Assembly: GCA_003417655.1 (NCBI GenBank)
Contig: QVMW01000001.1
Span: 124,001 to 188,000, forward strand
Length of the DNA: 64,000 nt
Direction of reading: 5' to 3'
Source: Rhodobacteraceae bacterium 63075
GTDB lineage: Bacteria; Pseudomonadota; Alphaproteobacteria; Rhodobacterales; Rhodobacteraceae
Shown: positions 54,865 to 63,448 of the stretch, piece by piece
Layout: each line of letters begins with the position of its first letter
Numbering within the stretch: the first letter of the stretch is position 1
Position numbers and translations under genes: made by a program
The notes under the pieces: model-generated
Database searches by the model: none
What the model saw: only the letters and a program-made list of their open reading frames with translations
What the model was told of the DNA's origin: nothing

Positions 54865-55152
54865 TCAGCGGCGCTTTCCCGGCGTCTTCGACCGGAAGCC
54901 GGGCGGGCGTTTCGCGACCCAGCGGAGGAATTTCGCAAGCCGGGGATGCGCGCGCAGCGCGTCGGGCGTGTTAAACTCCCGCGCCAGCTCCGTCTCGCTC
55001 AGCGTGGCGTGAATCTCGTTATGGCAGATCTGGTGCAGCAGGACAGTCTCGCCGCCCTTGCCGCCGCGCAGGCGCGGGACGAGATGATGCCGCGATTGCG
55101 GCACATCCGGCGGGATCGGGCGACCGCAGAGCGGACAGGTCGGATCATCCAT
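54865..55152 (-). CDS. HNH endonuclease-like protein
   Basis: 95 residues from MDDPTCPLCGRPIPPDVPQS. CPLC and the later CH form a zinc knuckle, with HHLVPR and CHNEIHATLSE giving the HNH His and Asn. It is a small free-standing HNH protein like many in roseobacters; target unknown. A much longer minus-strand frame through the mechanosensitive-channel gene is a shadow. Confidence 0.87.
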   Translation of the reverse strand: MDDPTCPLCGRPIPPDVPQSRHHLVPRLRGGKGGETVLLHQICHNEIHATLSETELAREFNTPDALRAHPRLAKFLRWVAKRPPGFRSKTPGKRR

Positions 55153-55230
55153 TGAACTTGTCAATCCTCGGCGAAAACGGCATGAGCAGAACCTAGCAGA
55201 TTGTTTGTGAGTTTCGATGGGAGCGATACG

Positions 55231-56550
55231 ATGGAAGGACAGCCGGAGATCATCCAGACGGCGCTGGGCTATGTCGATCAGGGTTGGGAGATTGCCAGGG
55301 GCTGGCTGATGAGCCCTGCGGCCTGGTCGCAGTTCGCCCTTCTCGTGGCGGCGTTCCTGCTTGCGCTTCTCTTGACGCGCATTCTGAAGCCGCGTTTGAC
55401 GGGTTTGCTCCGGCCCGCGGATGACAAGCAGGGCCTTTTCGCCGATTCGCGCCGCTTCGTGGCGCAGTTCATGCCGCTGCTTCTGCCGCTGCTGGCCTAT
55501 CTGTTCATCGGGCTCGGCGAATCCGTCACCCGCTCGCTTTTCGGCTCCGGCGCGGTGATCGCCTTCGGCCAGCGCGTGGTGCTCTTTGTCGCGGCGCGGA
55601 TCCTCGTGAAGGAAATCCTGCGCGACCCCTTCCTCAAGTTGCTCGGGCGCTACGTCCTCCTGCCGGTCATGGCGCTTCATGCCGTCGGCCTCCTGGATGT
55701 GGTCAGCACGCAGCTCAGCGAGACGGTCGTCAGCCTCGGCAATATCAGCTTCTCGCTGATGTCTGTCGCGCGGGGGCTGATCGCGGGGGCGCTGCTCTTC
55801 TGGCTCGGGCGTTGGTCGAACGACCAGTCGAGCGCCTTCATCCACAAGCAGGAAGAGATGCCGCCCGCCACGCGGACGCTGGCTGCCAAAGCCGCCGAGA
55901 TGCTGATCTTCGGCGCGGCCTTCCTTCTGCTGATGAACATCATGGGCATCTCGCTCACCTCGCTCGCCGTGATCGGCGGCGCGATCGGTGTCGGGATCGG
56001 CTTCGGCTTGCAGCAGATCGCCTCGAACTTCGTCAGCGGGGTGATTCTCCTGCTCGAAGGACAGGCGACCGTGGGCGACTTCGTCGAGCTTGACGGCGGC
56101 GAGGCGGGCACCATCGTCAAGATGATGGCGCGGGCGGTGATCCTGGAGACGTATGACGGCAAATGGATCGTCGTGCCCAACGAACATTTCATCACCACGC
56201 GGGTCATCAACTATTCCGACAGTGGCTCGGCCAACCGCTACGAGGCGCCCTTCTCCGTGAGCTATGACACGGATATCAACAAGGTCCCCGAGATCATCGA
56301 GAAAGCGGTATCAGAGCTCGATTTTGTCGTCACGGGCGGCGAAGGCGGGGTCTATGACCCTGATTGCGAGCTGCGCGGCTTCGGCGACAGCGGCGTGGAT
56401 TTCTCGGTCGAGTTCTGGGTCAACGGGATCGACGACGGCAAGAACAAGTTCACTCCGCGCGTCATGTTCGCGATCTGGAACGCGCTCAAGGACAATGGTA
56501 TCGAGATTCCCTATCCGCATCGCATTGTCGAGCTGCGCGACGAGCGGTGA
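55231..56550 (+). CDS. Mechanosensitive ion channel, MscS family
   Basis: 439 residues. The start is ATG (MEGQPEIIQTALGYVDQG) preceded by GGGAG; a TTG ten codons earlier is less likely. Several N-terminal helices precede the pore-lining MscS domain (IGVGIGFGLQQIASNFVSGV), then VGDFVELDGGEAG and NEHFITTRVINYS. Probably protects against hypo-osmotic shock. The stop overlaps the next gene's GTG start. Confidence 0.93.
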   Translation: MEGQPEIIQTALGYVDQGWEIARGWLMSPAAWSQFALLVAAFLLALLLTRILKPRLTGLLRPADDKQGLFADSRRFVAQFMPLLLPLLAYLFIGLGESVTRSLFGSGAVIAFGQRVVLFVAARILVKEILRDPFLKLLGRYVLLPVMALHAVGLLDVVSTQLSETVVSLGNISFSLMSVARGLIAGALLFWLGRWSNDQSSAFIHKQEEMPPATRTLAAKAAEMLIFGAAFLLLMNIMGISLTSLAVIGGAIGVGIGFGLQQIASNFVSGVILLLEGQATVGDFVELDGGEAGTIVKMMARAVILETYDGKWIVVPNEHFITTRVINYSDSGSANRYEAPFSVSYDTDINKVPEIIEKAVSELDFVVTGGEGGVYDPDCELRGFGDSGVDFSVEFWVNGIDDGKNKFTPRVMFAIWNALKDNGIEIPYPHRIVELRDER

Positions 56551-57677
56551 AACACGGGCTGGTCATAGGCGGAGGGCCTGCCGGGCTGATGGCCGCCGAG
56601 GAGATGGCGCGCGCCGGGCTGCGCGTGAGCCTGGCCGAGCAGAAGCCGAGCCTCGGGCGCAAGTTTCTCATGGCGGGAAAGTCGGGGCTGAACATTACCA
56701 AGGATGAGCCTCATGAGCGGTTCATCGCAGCCTTTCACGAGCCGCGCCTGCGCCCCATGCTGGAGGCCTTCGGCCCGGCGGAGGCGGTGGACTGGGCAGA
56801 GGGGCTGGAACAGGAGGTCTTCACGGGCTCCTCGGGGCGTGTCTTTCCCAAGGCGATGAAAGCTTCCCCGCTGCTGCGCGCCTGGTTGCGGCGGCTGGAT
56901 GGGCTCGGGGTGCGTTTCGAAACGCGCTGGCGCTGGGTGGGCGGCGCGGCGTTCGACACGCCGGAGGGCCGTGTGGCGCTGGAGCCTGACGTGACGGTGC
57001 TGGCAATGGGCGGGGCGAGCTGGGCGCGGCTGGGGGCTGACGGGCGCTGGGCCGCGCGGCTAGAAAGCCATGTCGCGCCGTTTGCTCCGGCGAACATGGG
57101 CTTTCGCGTGGACTGGTCGGCGCATATGCAGCCCCATTTCGGCGCGCCGGTGAAGCCGGTGCTGCTGACGGCGGGGGAGGAGGTTCATCGCGGCGAGTTC
57201 GTCATTTCCGCGCGCGGGCTGGAAGGCAGCGGGATTTATGCCGTCTCGCGGGCGATGCGGGAGGGGGCCGCCTTGACGCTCGACCTGCTGCCTGACATGG
57301 CGCGCGAAGAGCTGGAGGCAAAGCTGGCGAAGGCCGGAAAGCAGAGCCTGCCCAACGCGCTGAAGCGGCTGAAACTGAGCCCGGCGAAGCGGGCTCTTTT
57401 CTTCGAGTTCGGCAGGAATAGAGACTGTTCCGTGGCGCAGACGCTAAAGTCCTTGCCCGTGGCGCATGATGGCCCCCGGCCCATGGATGAGGCGATCTCC
57501 GTGGCAGGCGGCCTGCGCTTTGATTCGCTCGACGACGGGCTGATGCTCAGGGCGCAGCCCGGCGTCTTCGCTGCCGGGGAAATGCTCGACTGGGAAGCGC
57601 CGACAGGGGGCTATCTCATCACCGGATGCCTCGCGACGGGCGCCTGGGCGGGCCGACGCGCCGCCGACTGGGCTTGA
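56547..57677 (+). CDS. FAD-dependent oxidoreductase, BaiN/TIGR03862-like flavoprotein
   Basis: 376 residues from a GTG overlapping the mscS-like stop. The N-terminus VKHGLVIGGGPAGLMAAEEM is the FAD-binding dinucleotide fold. GRKFLMAGKSGLNIT and a late AGEMLDWEAPTGGYL are the family marks. It resembles the uncharacterised flavoprotein family (HI0933-like, BaiN). The substrate is unknown. Slightly shorter than HI0933 (about 400). Confidence 0.9.
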   Translation: MKHGLVIGGGPAGLMAAEEMARAGLRVSLAEQKPSLGRKFLMAGKSGLNITKDEPHERFIAAFHEPRLRPMLEAFGPAEAVDWAEGLEQEVFTGSSGRVFPKAMKASPLLRAWLRRLDGLGVRFETRWRWVGGAAFDTPEGRVALEPDVTVLAMGGASWARLGADGRWAARLESHVAPFAPANMGFRVDWSAHMQPHFGAPVKPVLLTAGEEVHRGEFVISARGLEGSGIYAVSRAMREGAALTLDLLPDMAREELEAKLAKAGKQSLPNALKRLKLSPAKRALFFEFGRNRDCSVAQTLKSLPVAHDGPRPMDEAISVAGGLRFDSLDDGLMLRAQPGVFAAGEMLDWEAPTGGYLITGCLATGAWAGRRAADWA

Positions 57678-57686
57678 GGCTCCAGC

Positions 57687-59039
57687 TCAGGCTGCGGCGA
57701 AGCCCTTGTCCAGCGCCGACAGGATCACATCCACTTCGGCTTGCGTGATCGTCAGCGGCGGCGACATCAGGATGTTGTTGCCCCCGAGCCGGACCATCGC
57801 ACCGGCCTCGTAGACCGTTTGGTGAATGCGCTTCATTGTGGCCATGTCCATCGGCGTCTTTTGGGCCGGATCAGAGACGATTTCTATCCCCGTCATCAAC
57901 CCTTGCCCGCCACGGACATCGCCAATGATGCCGTATTTTTTGGCCAGCTTTTGCGCGCCTTCGAAGAGCTGGGTGCCGCGCGCGGCGGCATTTGTCTTGA
58001 GGTCGAGCCGCTGTGTCTCGGCAAGGCAGGCCGTCACGGCGGCAGCGCCCACGGGATGAGCCGAATAGGTATAGCCATGGTAGATCCCGGCCTCTGCCGG
58101 ATCCGCCTTTTCGAAGACCTCGGCGACAGCCTCACTCATCAACGCGGCCCCGACGGGGAAATAGCCCGAGGTGATTCCCTTGGCCGTGCTCATCATGTCG
58201 GGTTTCACGCCCCAATGCCGCGCGCCGCTCCAGCTCCCCGTGCGGCCAAAGCCCGTGATCACCTCGTCGGAGATCATCAGGATGCCGTGACGGTCGCAGA
58301 TCTCGCGCAGGAGCGGCATCAGCGTCTCATGCGGGACGATCACGCCACCCGCGCCCTGGATCGGCTCCATGATGAAGGCCGCGATCGTGCTCGCGCCCTG
58401 GAAGGCGATCTCGTCTTCCATCGCCTGCGCGATGAGCTGCGCCAGTCTTGCCGGGTCCGTTTCATTGAAAGGGTTGCGGTAGGTGTAGGGGCTGGGCAGG
58501 TGAAAACAGCCCGGCAGGAGCGGCTCGTAGGCCGTGCGGAAGCGGTTGTTCCCGTTCACGCTCGCGCCGCCGAAATGCGTCCCGTGGTAGCCCTTCTTGA
58601 GGCTGAGGAACTTGGTGCGCGTCGGCTCGCCCTTCAGGCGGTGATACTGCCGCGCCAGCCGCAGGCATGTCTCGACACTGTCCGAGCCGCCCGATGTGAA
58701 GAAGACACGGCCCATCCCGTCCTCGGCGAAGAACTCGCGCACGGCGTAGGAGGCCTCGATGGCCGTCGGGTTCGACGTGCCTGCGAAGGCGGAGTAGTAG
58801 GGCAACTCGTAGAGCTGCGCGGCGATGGCCTCTTTCACGGCTTCGTTGGAATAGCCGAGATTGACGCACCACAGCCCGCCCACAGCATCAACGGCCTCCG
58901 CGCCGTCAATGTCGGTGATGTGCACGCCCTCGGCGCTCTTGATGATCTTCGGCGGGTGCTCAAGGCTGTCGCCCGGCGCGCCCATCGGGTGCCACAGATG
59001 CCGTGCGTTGTTCTCCTTGAGGAAGTTGTCGTCTTTCAT
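57687..59039 (-). CDS. Class III aminotransferase
   Basis: 450 residues from MKDDNFLKENNARHLWHPMG; an ATG ten codons earlier also exists. FFTSGGSDSVETCLRLARQY, DEVITGFGRTGSWSG and PLP-lysine STAKGITSGYFPVG are class III marks. Members act on taurine, beta-alanine, polyamines or omega-amino acids. The neighbouring glutamine amidotransferase gene upstream, same direction, with 36 bases between, points to nitrogen or polyamine use (inference). Confidence 0.93.
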   Translation of the reverse strand: MKDDNFLKENNARHLWHPMGAPGDSLEHPPKIIKSAEGVHITDIDGAEAVDAVGGLWCVNLGYSNEAVKEAIAAQLYELPYYSAFAGTSNPTAIEASYAVREFFAEDGMGRVFFTSGGSDSVETCLRLARQYHRLKGEPTRTKFLSLKKGYHGTHFGGASVNGNNRFRTAYEPLLPGCFHLPSPYTYRNPFNETDPARLAQLIAQAMEDEIAFQGASTIAAFIMEPIQGAGGVIVPHETLMPLLREICDRHGILMISDEVITGFGRTGSWSGARHWGVKPDMMSTAKGITSGYFPVGAALMSEAVAEVFEKADPAEAGIYHGYTYSAHPVGAAAVTACLAETQRLDLKTNAAARGTQLFEGAQKLAKKYGIIGDVRGGQGLMTGIEIVSDPAQKTPMDMATMKRIHQTVYEAGAMVRLGGNNILMSPPLTITQAEVDVILSALDKGFAAA

Positions 59040-59075
59040 GGCTTGCCCTCCGATCAGCAATTTGATCAAATTCTA

Positions 59076-59825
59076 TCACGCAGCTCCGGCCTGTCCATAG
59101 CGCCTGACGAAATTGCGCAGGATAACTTCCGGCGCATGGACATCGGCGGCATGGACCATCTTGATGAGCGTCTCGGCCTCCTCGGGCGGGAAATAGCCCT
59201 TGTGCCGGTAGATCCTGATTCGCGTTTCGAACTCCGCGCCGTCGGCCTCGGGGTGAAACTGCGTGGCGTAGACATTCTCGCCGAAGCGGATCATCTGGAA
59301 GGGGCAGCTCGGCGAGCTGACGAGATGCGCGCAGCCGCGGGGCAGGCTCTGAACCGCCTCCTTGTGGCCGACGAAAGCCTCGAAACGCTCCGGCAGACCT
59401 TTGCAGACAGGGTCTTCCTGCCCCGCATCCGTCAGGGTGCAATCAGAGGTTCCCACCGGCTCTCCATACTGCGCCTTGCTGACATTGCCCGAAAGGTAAT
59501 GGCCAAGGATGCCGATCCCGTAGCAGCAGCCCATGAAGGGAAAGTCGCGCTGCGTGATCTCGGGCATCAGGGAGAGAACCGCCGCCTCGATCCGGGCCTC
59601 CTGAAGGCTCTTCTCCCCGGGCGCGTCACTGACACAGCCCGGACCGCCGCCCACGATGACGCCGGAATAATCGTCAAGCGAGAGGCCCTCGGGCAGCGCT
59701 TCCTGATCGAGCCTGACGCGCTTCGCATCTTCGGGGCCAAGTGAGCCCTTTGCACAGATCGCCTTGAATTCCGCATCGGCGGCCTCGGCCTCGGGCCGCA
59801 ATTGCAGGATAAGAAAGGGTTTCAT
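59076..59825 (-). CDS. Class I glutamine amidotransferase, GMP-synthase-like
   Basis: 249 residues from MKPFLILQLRPEAEAADAEF; an ATG two codons earlier is possible. A longer minus-strand frame continues upstream under waaA and is a shadow. Catalytic Cys in FMGCCYGIGIL, His and Glu in TQFHPEADG. The stand-alone domain has no synthetase partner. It may hydrolyse gamma-glutamyl compounds or transfer ammonia to an unknown acceptor. It pairs with the aminotransferase. Confidence 0.88.
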   Translation of the reverse strand: MKPFLILQLRPEAEAADAEFKAICAKGSLGPEDAKRVRLDQEALPEGLSLDDYSGVIVGGGPGCVSDAPGEKSLQEARIEAAVLSLMPEITQRDFPFMGCCYGIGILGHYLSGNVSKAQYGEPVGTSDCTLTDAGQEDPVCKGLPERFEAFVGHKEAVQSLPRGCAHLVSSPSCPFQMIRFGENVYATQFHPEADGAEFETRIRIYRHKGYFPPEEAETLIKMVHAADVHAPEVILRNFVRRYGQAGAA

Positions 59826-59852
59826 TGCCATGATCCTCAAGCTTTCACTCTC

Positions 59853-59987
59853 ATGCATCGGCTTGACCACGAGATGCAATCCCTTACGCTGCACCTTCGC
59901 AATGACCGCCGGAGAAGAGCACAGATGTTCAAGCGCATGCACGGCGACCGGGCCCTTGTCGGCACGCCTGCCCTGGTCGCGGGCTGA
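59853..59987 (+). CDS. Possible short ORF before waaA
   Basis: 44 codons, beginning MHRLDHEMQSLTLHLRNDRR and rich in Arg and His, ending six bases before the waaA GTG. No ribosome site precedes it and no family is known. It may be a leader ORF coupled to waaA translation, or chance. The surrounding gap 59832-59993 shows nothing else. Confidence 0.2.
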   Translation: MHRLDHEMQSLTLHLRNDRRRRAQMFKRMHGDRALVGTPALVAG

Positions 59988-59993
59988 CACACC

Positions 59994-61205
59994 GTGAAAC
60001 CCGCCTTCAAGAGCCTGCTGTCCCGCGGCACGCGCGGTGACAAGATGCGCGGCGAGGAAGACAGCGCTGCGCGTCAGATCGATCTTTGGTTCCATGTGAC
60101 AGAGGCCGCGCATGTGCCCGCTTTCCTCCAGCTTCGCCGGAGCGTCTCCGTCGAGCGGGCCGGTCTGCGCTGCCTGATGACCTCCGATGGCCGGGTGCCG
60201 CGCCCAGACGGGCTTGATCCGAGGATCGAATGGCAGGTGATCACGGGAGACAAGGGCGGTGAAACAGAGACGTTTTTCTCCCGCTTCCAGCCGAAGCTGT
60301 GCCTGTGGGCGGGGGGGCGCCTGATGCCGGGTCTCATTGCCGAGGCCGACAGGCGCGGAGTCGCCCTGTTCCTTCTCGATGCGATTGCAGAGAGCTTCGA
60401 GACCTCTTTCTGGCGCGGGTCTGCACTCTTTGAGCGGCGCGCGCTCAAGCCCTTTTCGGCTTTCCTGGCCCGCGATCGGGAGGGAGCCGCCGCGCTGCGC
60501 CGCCTGGGCGTGGATGAGAAGGATGTGCAGGTTACCGGACGAATGCAACAGGGCATTCCGGCGCTGGGTCATGACGAGGACGATCTCATGAAGCTCACGG
60601 GTGCCATCAGCAGCAGACCGACCTGGGTGGCGGCCTGTCTGCGGGCGGAGGAGCTCGACATCGTGCTCGAAGCCCACCGCAATGCCAGCCGCTCGGCGCA
60701 CCGGCTTCTGCTCCTTCTGGTGCCGAGCGATGAGGAGGACGTCCCGGCGTTCAAGGCGGCGCTGTCGCAACATGGCCTGCGCTATTCGGTCTGGCCTGAT
60801 CTCGAAGGCCTCGCAGACGAGATTTCGCAGGTTCTGCTTGCCGATGACCCTTTCGAGATGGGGCTCTGGCTGCGGGCGGCACCGGTCGCGCTTCTGGGCT
60901 GTTCCCTCGCACCGGGGCTTGGCGGGCTCAACCCCTTCGCGGCGGCCAATCTGGGCTCGGCGATCCTCTATGGCCCCAATGTGGGCAAGCATCTTGACGC
61001 CTATTCACACTTTGCGCAGGCCGGCGGGGCGCGGATCGTGCGGGATGTCGAGACACTGTCCGCCGCCGTCATACAGCTTTCCGCCCCGGACCGTGCCGCC
61101 AAGATGGCGATGGCGGCCTGGGAACTGGCCACGGAAGGCGCGGAAGTGACCGACAGCGTCACCAGCCTCGTCCATGACACGCTTGATCACCTGGGAGCCC
61201 CGTGA
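59994..61205 (+). CDS. waaA: Kdo transferase WaaA-like (divergent)
   Basis: 403 residues from a GTG at 59994 with no clear ribosome site; an ATG 17 codons in is an alternative start. [20 protein letters not shown] and the glycosyltransferase-like half with [15 protein letters not shown] and [19 protein letters not shown] (donor site) fit the WaaA family loosely. It adds Kdo from CMP-Kdo to lipid A, which fits kdsA/B/D in this window. Being directly upstream of lpxK (overlapping TGATG) supports the call. Confidence 0.85.
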   Translation: MKPAFKSLLSRGTRGDKMRGEEDSAARQIDLWFHVTEAAHVPAFLQLRRSVSVERAGLRCLMTSDGRVPRPDGLDPRIEWQVITGDKGGETETFFSRFQPKLCLWAGGRLMPGLIAEADRRGVALFLLDAIAESFETSFWRGSALFERRALKPFSAFLARDREGAAALRRLGVDEKDVQVTGRMQQGIPALGHDEDDLMKLTGAISSRPTWVAACLRAEELDIVLEAHRNASRSAHRLLLLLVPSDEEDVPAFKAALSQHGLRYSVWPDLEGLADEISQVLLADDPFEMGLWLRAAPVALLGCSLAPGLGGLNPFAAANLGSAILYGPNVGKHLDAYSHFAQAGGARIVRDVETLSAAVIQLSAPDRAAKMAMAAWELATEGAEVTDSVTSLVHDTLDHLGAP

Positions 61206-62173
61206 TGCAGGCCCCGCGTTTCTGGTTTCGCAAATGGTCCTGGCAGGCCTGGCTCCTTGCTCCGCTCGGGTGGCTCTATGCCCGCGCCACGGCGCGGCGT
61301 CTTGCGGCGCATCAGGGCGAAACAGTCTCTGTTCCGGTCATCTGTGTCGGCAATCTCAACGCCGGTGGGACAGGCAAGACTCCGACGGTGATTCATCTCT
61401 TGCAAGGCCTGTCTGAGCGGGGCTTTTCCCCGCATGTGGTCAGCCGCGGGCATGGCGGCTCGCTTCAGGGGCCTGTCCGTGTCGACGAGCGCCTGCACGA
61501 CGCCTCGCAAACCGGCGATGAGCCGCTTCTGCTCGCGGCCTTCGCCCCGGTCTGGGTCTCCAAGAGCCGCGTCGATGGCGCACGCTCCGCAGCCAAGGCC
61601 GGGGCCGATGTCATCGTGCTCGATGACGGCTTTCAAGACCCGTCCCTGAAGAAGGATTTCAGCCTGATCGTGGTCGATGCGGCGCGGGGTTTCGGCAATG
61701 GCCGCTGCCTGCCTGCCGGGCCGTTGCGCGAGCCGGTCCCGGAAGGGCTGGCCCGCGCCGACGCCCTGCTGAGCATCGGGCCGGATGCAGCGCAGGAGAA
61801 CTTCGGAGAGATGGGCGGGATTGCGCATTTTCGCGGTGAGTTGGAGCCGCTTCAGATGGGCATGGACTGGGCAGATACCCGCGTTCTGGCCTTCGCGGGG
61901 ATCGGCCATCCCGAGAAGTTCTTCGCCACGCTGCGCGGCCTCGGCGCGGAGGTCGTCCATGCCGAGGCCCTTTCGGATCACCAGCCGCTCACAACCGCGC
62001 TCATGCAGCGGCTCATCTCGGATGCCAAGCGACATGGCGCGCGGCTCGTCACCACGGAAAAAGATGCGGTGAGGCTTCCGCCCGCCCAGCGCTCCGAAGT
62101 GCTCACGCTCCCGGTCCGCCTCACGCTCAAGGAGGATGCAGACCTGTCCGCCTCCATCGCCGAACGGCTCTGA
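61205..62173 (+). CDS. lpxK: Tetraacyldisaccharide 4'-kinase LpxK
   Basis: 322 residues from [20 protein letters not shown]. The N-terminal helix is followed by Walker [12 protein letters not shown], then [20 protein letters not shown] and [14 protein letters not shown], all LpxK marks. It phosphorylates the 4' position of lipid A precursors. A GTG one codon earlier is in frame; the ATG overlaps the waaA stop. It is followed directly by a composite repeat. Confidence 0.96.
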   Translation: MQAPRFWFRKWSWQAWLLAPLGWLYARATARRLAAHQGETVSVPVICVGNLNAGGTGKTPTVIHLLQGLSERGFSPHVVSRGHGGSLQGPVRVDERLHDASQTGDEPLLLAAFAPVWVSKSRVDGARSAAKAGADVIVLDDGFQDPSLKKDFSLIVVDAARGFGNGRCLPAGPLREPVPEGLARADALLSIGPDAAQENFGEMGGIAHFRGELEPLQMGMDWADTRVLAFAGIGHPEKFFATLRGLGAEVVHAEALSDHQPLTTALMQRLISDAKRHGARLVTTEKDAVRLPPAQRSEVLTLPVRLTLKEDADLSASIAERL

Positions 62174-62320
62174 CCCTTTCTTCTTGCTGAAAGTATCCCA
62201 ACCTCTCGCGCATCGCTTAGCGATACGCTGCCGGTCTCGCGGTCACCTGCGGTGACGCGCTTGGGGGAGTTTGAGAGGGGCTGGCCCCTCTCGCACGGAT
62301 CGGATTTCGCGCAGCGAAAT
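62174..62320 (+). repeat. Composite intergenic repeat after lpxK
   Basis: Directly after the lpxK stop: CCCTTTCTTCTTGC, AAAGTATCCC, then palindromes ATCGC-TTA-GCGAT (62212-62224), GTCACC-TGC-GGTGAC (62242-62256), GAGAGGGGC-TG-GCCCCTCTC (62273-62292) and ATTTCGC-GCA-GCGAAAT (62304-62320). The first and third parts match the repeat after hslV. One or more could act as terminators, but only short T-stretches follow. Confidence 0.65.
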
Positions 62321-62329
62321 TCGAAACTA

Positions 62330-63442
62330 TCAGTCATCCTCTCCCAGCTTCGGAGAGGGGCGTTCCAGTTTCAGCTCGGCATCGGAAAAGACGAACGGCG
62401 CGCGCACGCAGGGAACACCGTCGAGCTCCATCTGCATGCCGCGTGCCTTGACCTGCGGGTCGGCAAAGACCTCGGCCATGTCGTTGATAGGTCCGGCGGG
62501 GATGCCTTCCGCCTCGCAGCCGTCCAGAAGCTCCGCCTTGCTGCGCTTGGCCGTCTCTTCCATCAGATGCGCGATCATCGCCTCGCGGTTGCGCACCCGA
62601 TCGGAATTGGTCAGGTAGTCCGCGTGCTCCTTCATCCAGCCCAGTCCGAGCAGGTCGCAGAGGCGTCTGTACTGCGCATCATTGCCCGTGGCGATGATGA
62701 TATGCCCGTCGGCGCAATCGAAGACCTGGTAGGGCGTGAGGTTGGGGTGATAGTTCCCGGTGCGTCCCGGCGGCGTGCCTGTCGTCAGGTAGTTCAGGCC
62801 CTGATTGGCCGTGACAGAGACGGCGACGTCGAGCAGGGCCATGTCGATATGCTGCCCCTTGCCGGTGCGTTCGCGCTGGTAGAGCGCGGCGAGGATGCCG
62901 GCCACGGAATAGACCCCGGTGAAGACATCGGTGATCGCCACGCCCGCGCGCTGGGGCTGGCCGTCCGGCTCGCCGGTGATCGACATCAGCCCCGACATGC
63001 CCTGGATGATATAGTCATAGCCCGCCCTGTGGGCATAGGGCCCCGTCTGCCCGAAGCCGGTGATCGAGCAGTAGATGAGCCCGGGGTTGATCTTGGCGAG
63101 GCTGGCATAGTCGAGCCCGTATTTCGCGAGCCCGCCAAGCTTGAAATTCTCGATCAGAATGTCGGCATCCTTCACGATCTCCCTGAGGCGCGCCTGTCCC
63201 TCCTCTGTCCGGAAGTCGATCGTCACGCTCGCCTTGCCGCGATTGCAGCTATGGAAATAGGAGGCCGAGCGGTCGCCGTCGCGCTCGACGAAGGGCGGCC
63301 CCCACTGGCGGGTGTCGTCTCCCTGTGGCGCTTCGACCTTGATGACCTCTGCGCCGAGGTCGGCCAGGGTCTGCCCGGCCCATGGGCCCGCGAGGATACG
63401 GGCCAGTTCCACGACCTTGAGCCCTTCGAGGGGTGCGTTCAT
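62330..63442 (-). CDS. CaiB/BaiF-family CoA-transferase
   Basis: 370 residues from MNAPLEGLKVVELARILAGP. GAEVIKVEAP, FHSCNRGKASVTIDF and the catalytic Asp in AGVAITDVFTGVYS are the class III CoA-transferase marks. Moves CoA between carboxylic acids; substrate unknown. It overlies none of its neighbours and is six bases after the DsbA-family gene, so co-transcription is likely. Confidence 0.92.
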   Translation of the reverse strand: MNAPLEGLKVVELARILAGPWAGQTLADLGAEVIKVEAPQGDDTRQWGPPFVERDGDRSASYFHSCNRGKASVTIDFRTEEGQARLREIVKDADILIENFKLGGLAKYGLDYASLAKINPGLIYCSITGFGQTGPYAHRAGYDYIIQGMSGLMSITGEPDGQPQRAGVAITDVFTGVYSVAGILAALYQRERTGKGQHIDMALLDVAVSVTANQGLNYLTTGTPPGRTGNYHPNLTPYQVFDCADGHIIIATGNDAQYRRLCDLLGLGWMKEHADYLTNSDRVRNREAMIAHLMEETAKRSKAELLDGCEAEGIPAGPINDMAEVFADPQVKARGMQMELDGVPCVRAPFVFSDAELKLERPSPKLGEDD

Positions 63443-63448
63443 GGCGGG

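Noticed and set aside
55153..56187. Extension of the HNH gene frame upstream under the MscS channel gene
   Set aside because: HNH similarity begins at the ATG at 55152 and the channel gene on the other strand is clear.
57741..59744. 667-codon plus-strand frame across the aminotransferase and amidotransferase genes
   Set aside because: It crosses two well-identified genes on the minus strand and has no recognisable domain.
59832..60992. Upstream extension of the amidotransferase frame on the minus strand
   Set aside because: It lies under waaA; similarity to the amidotransferase family starts only at MKPFLILQL.
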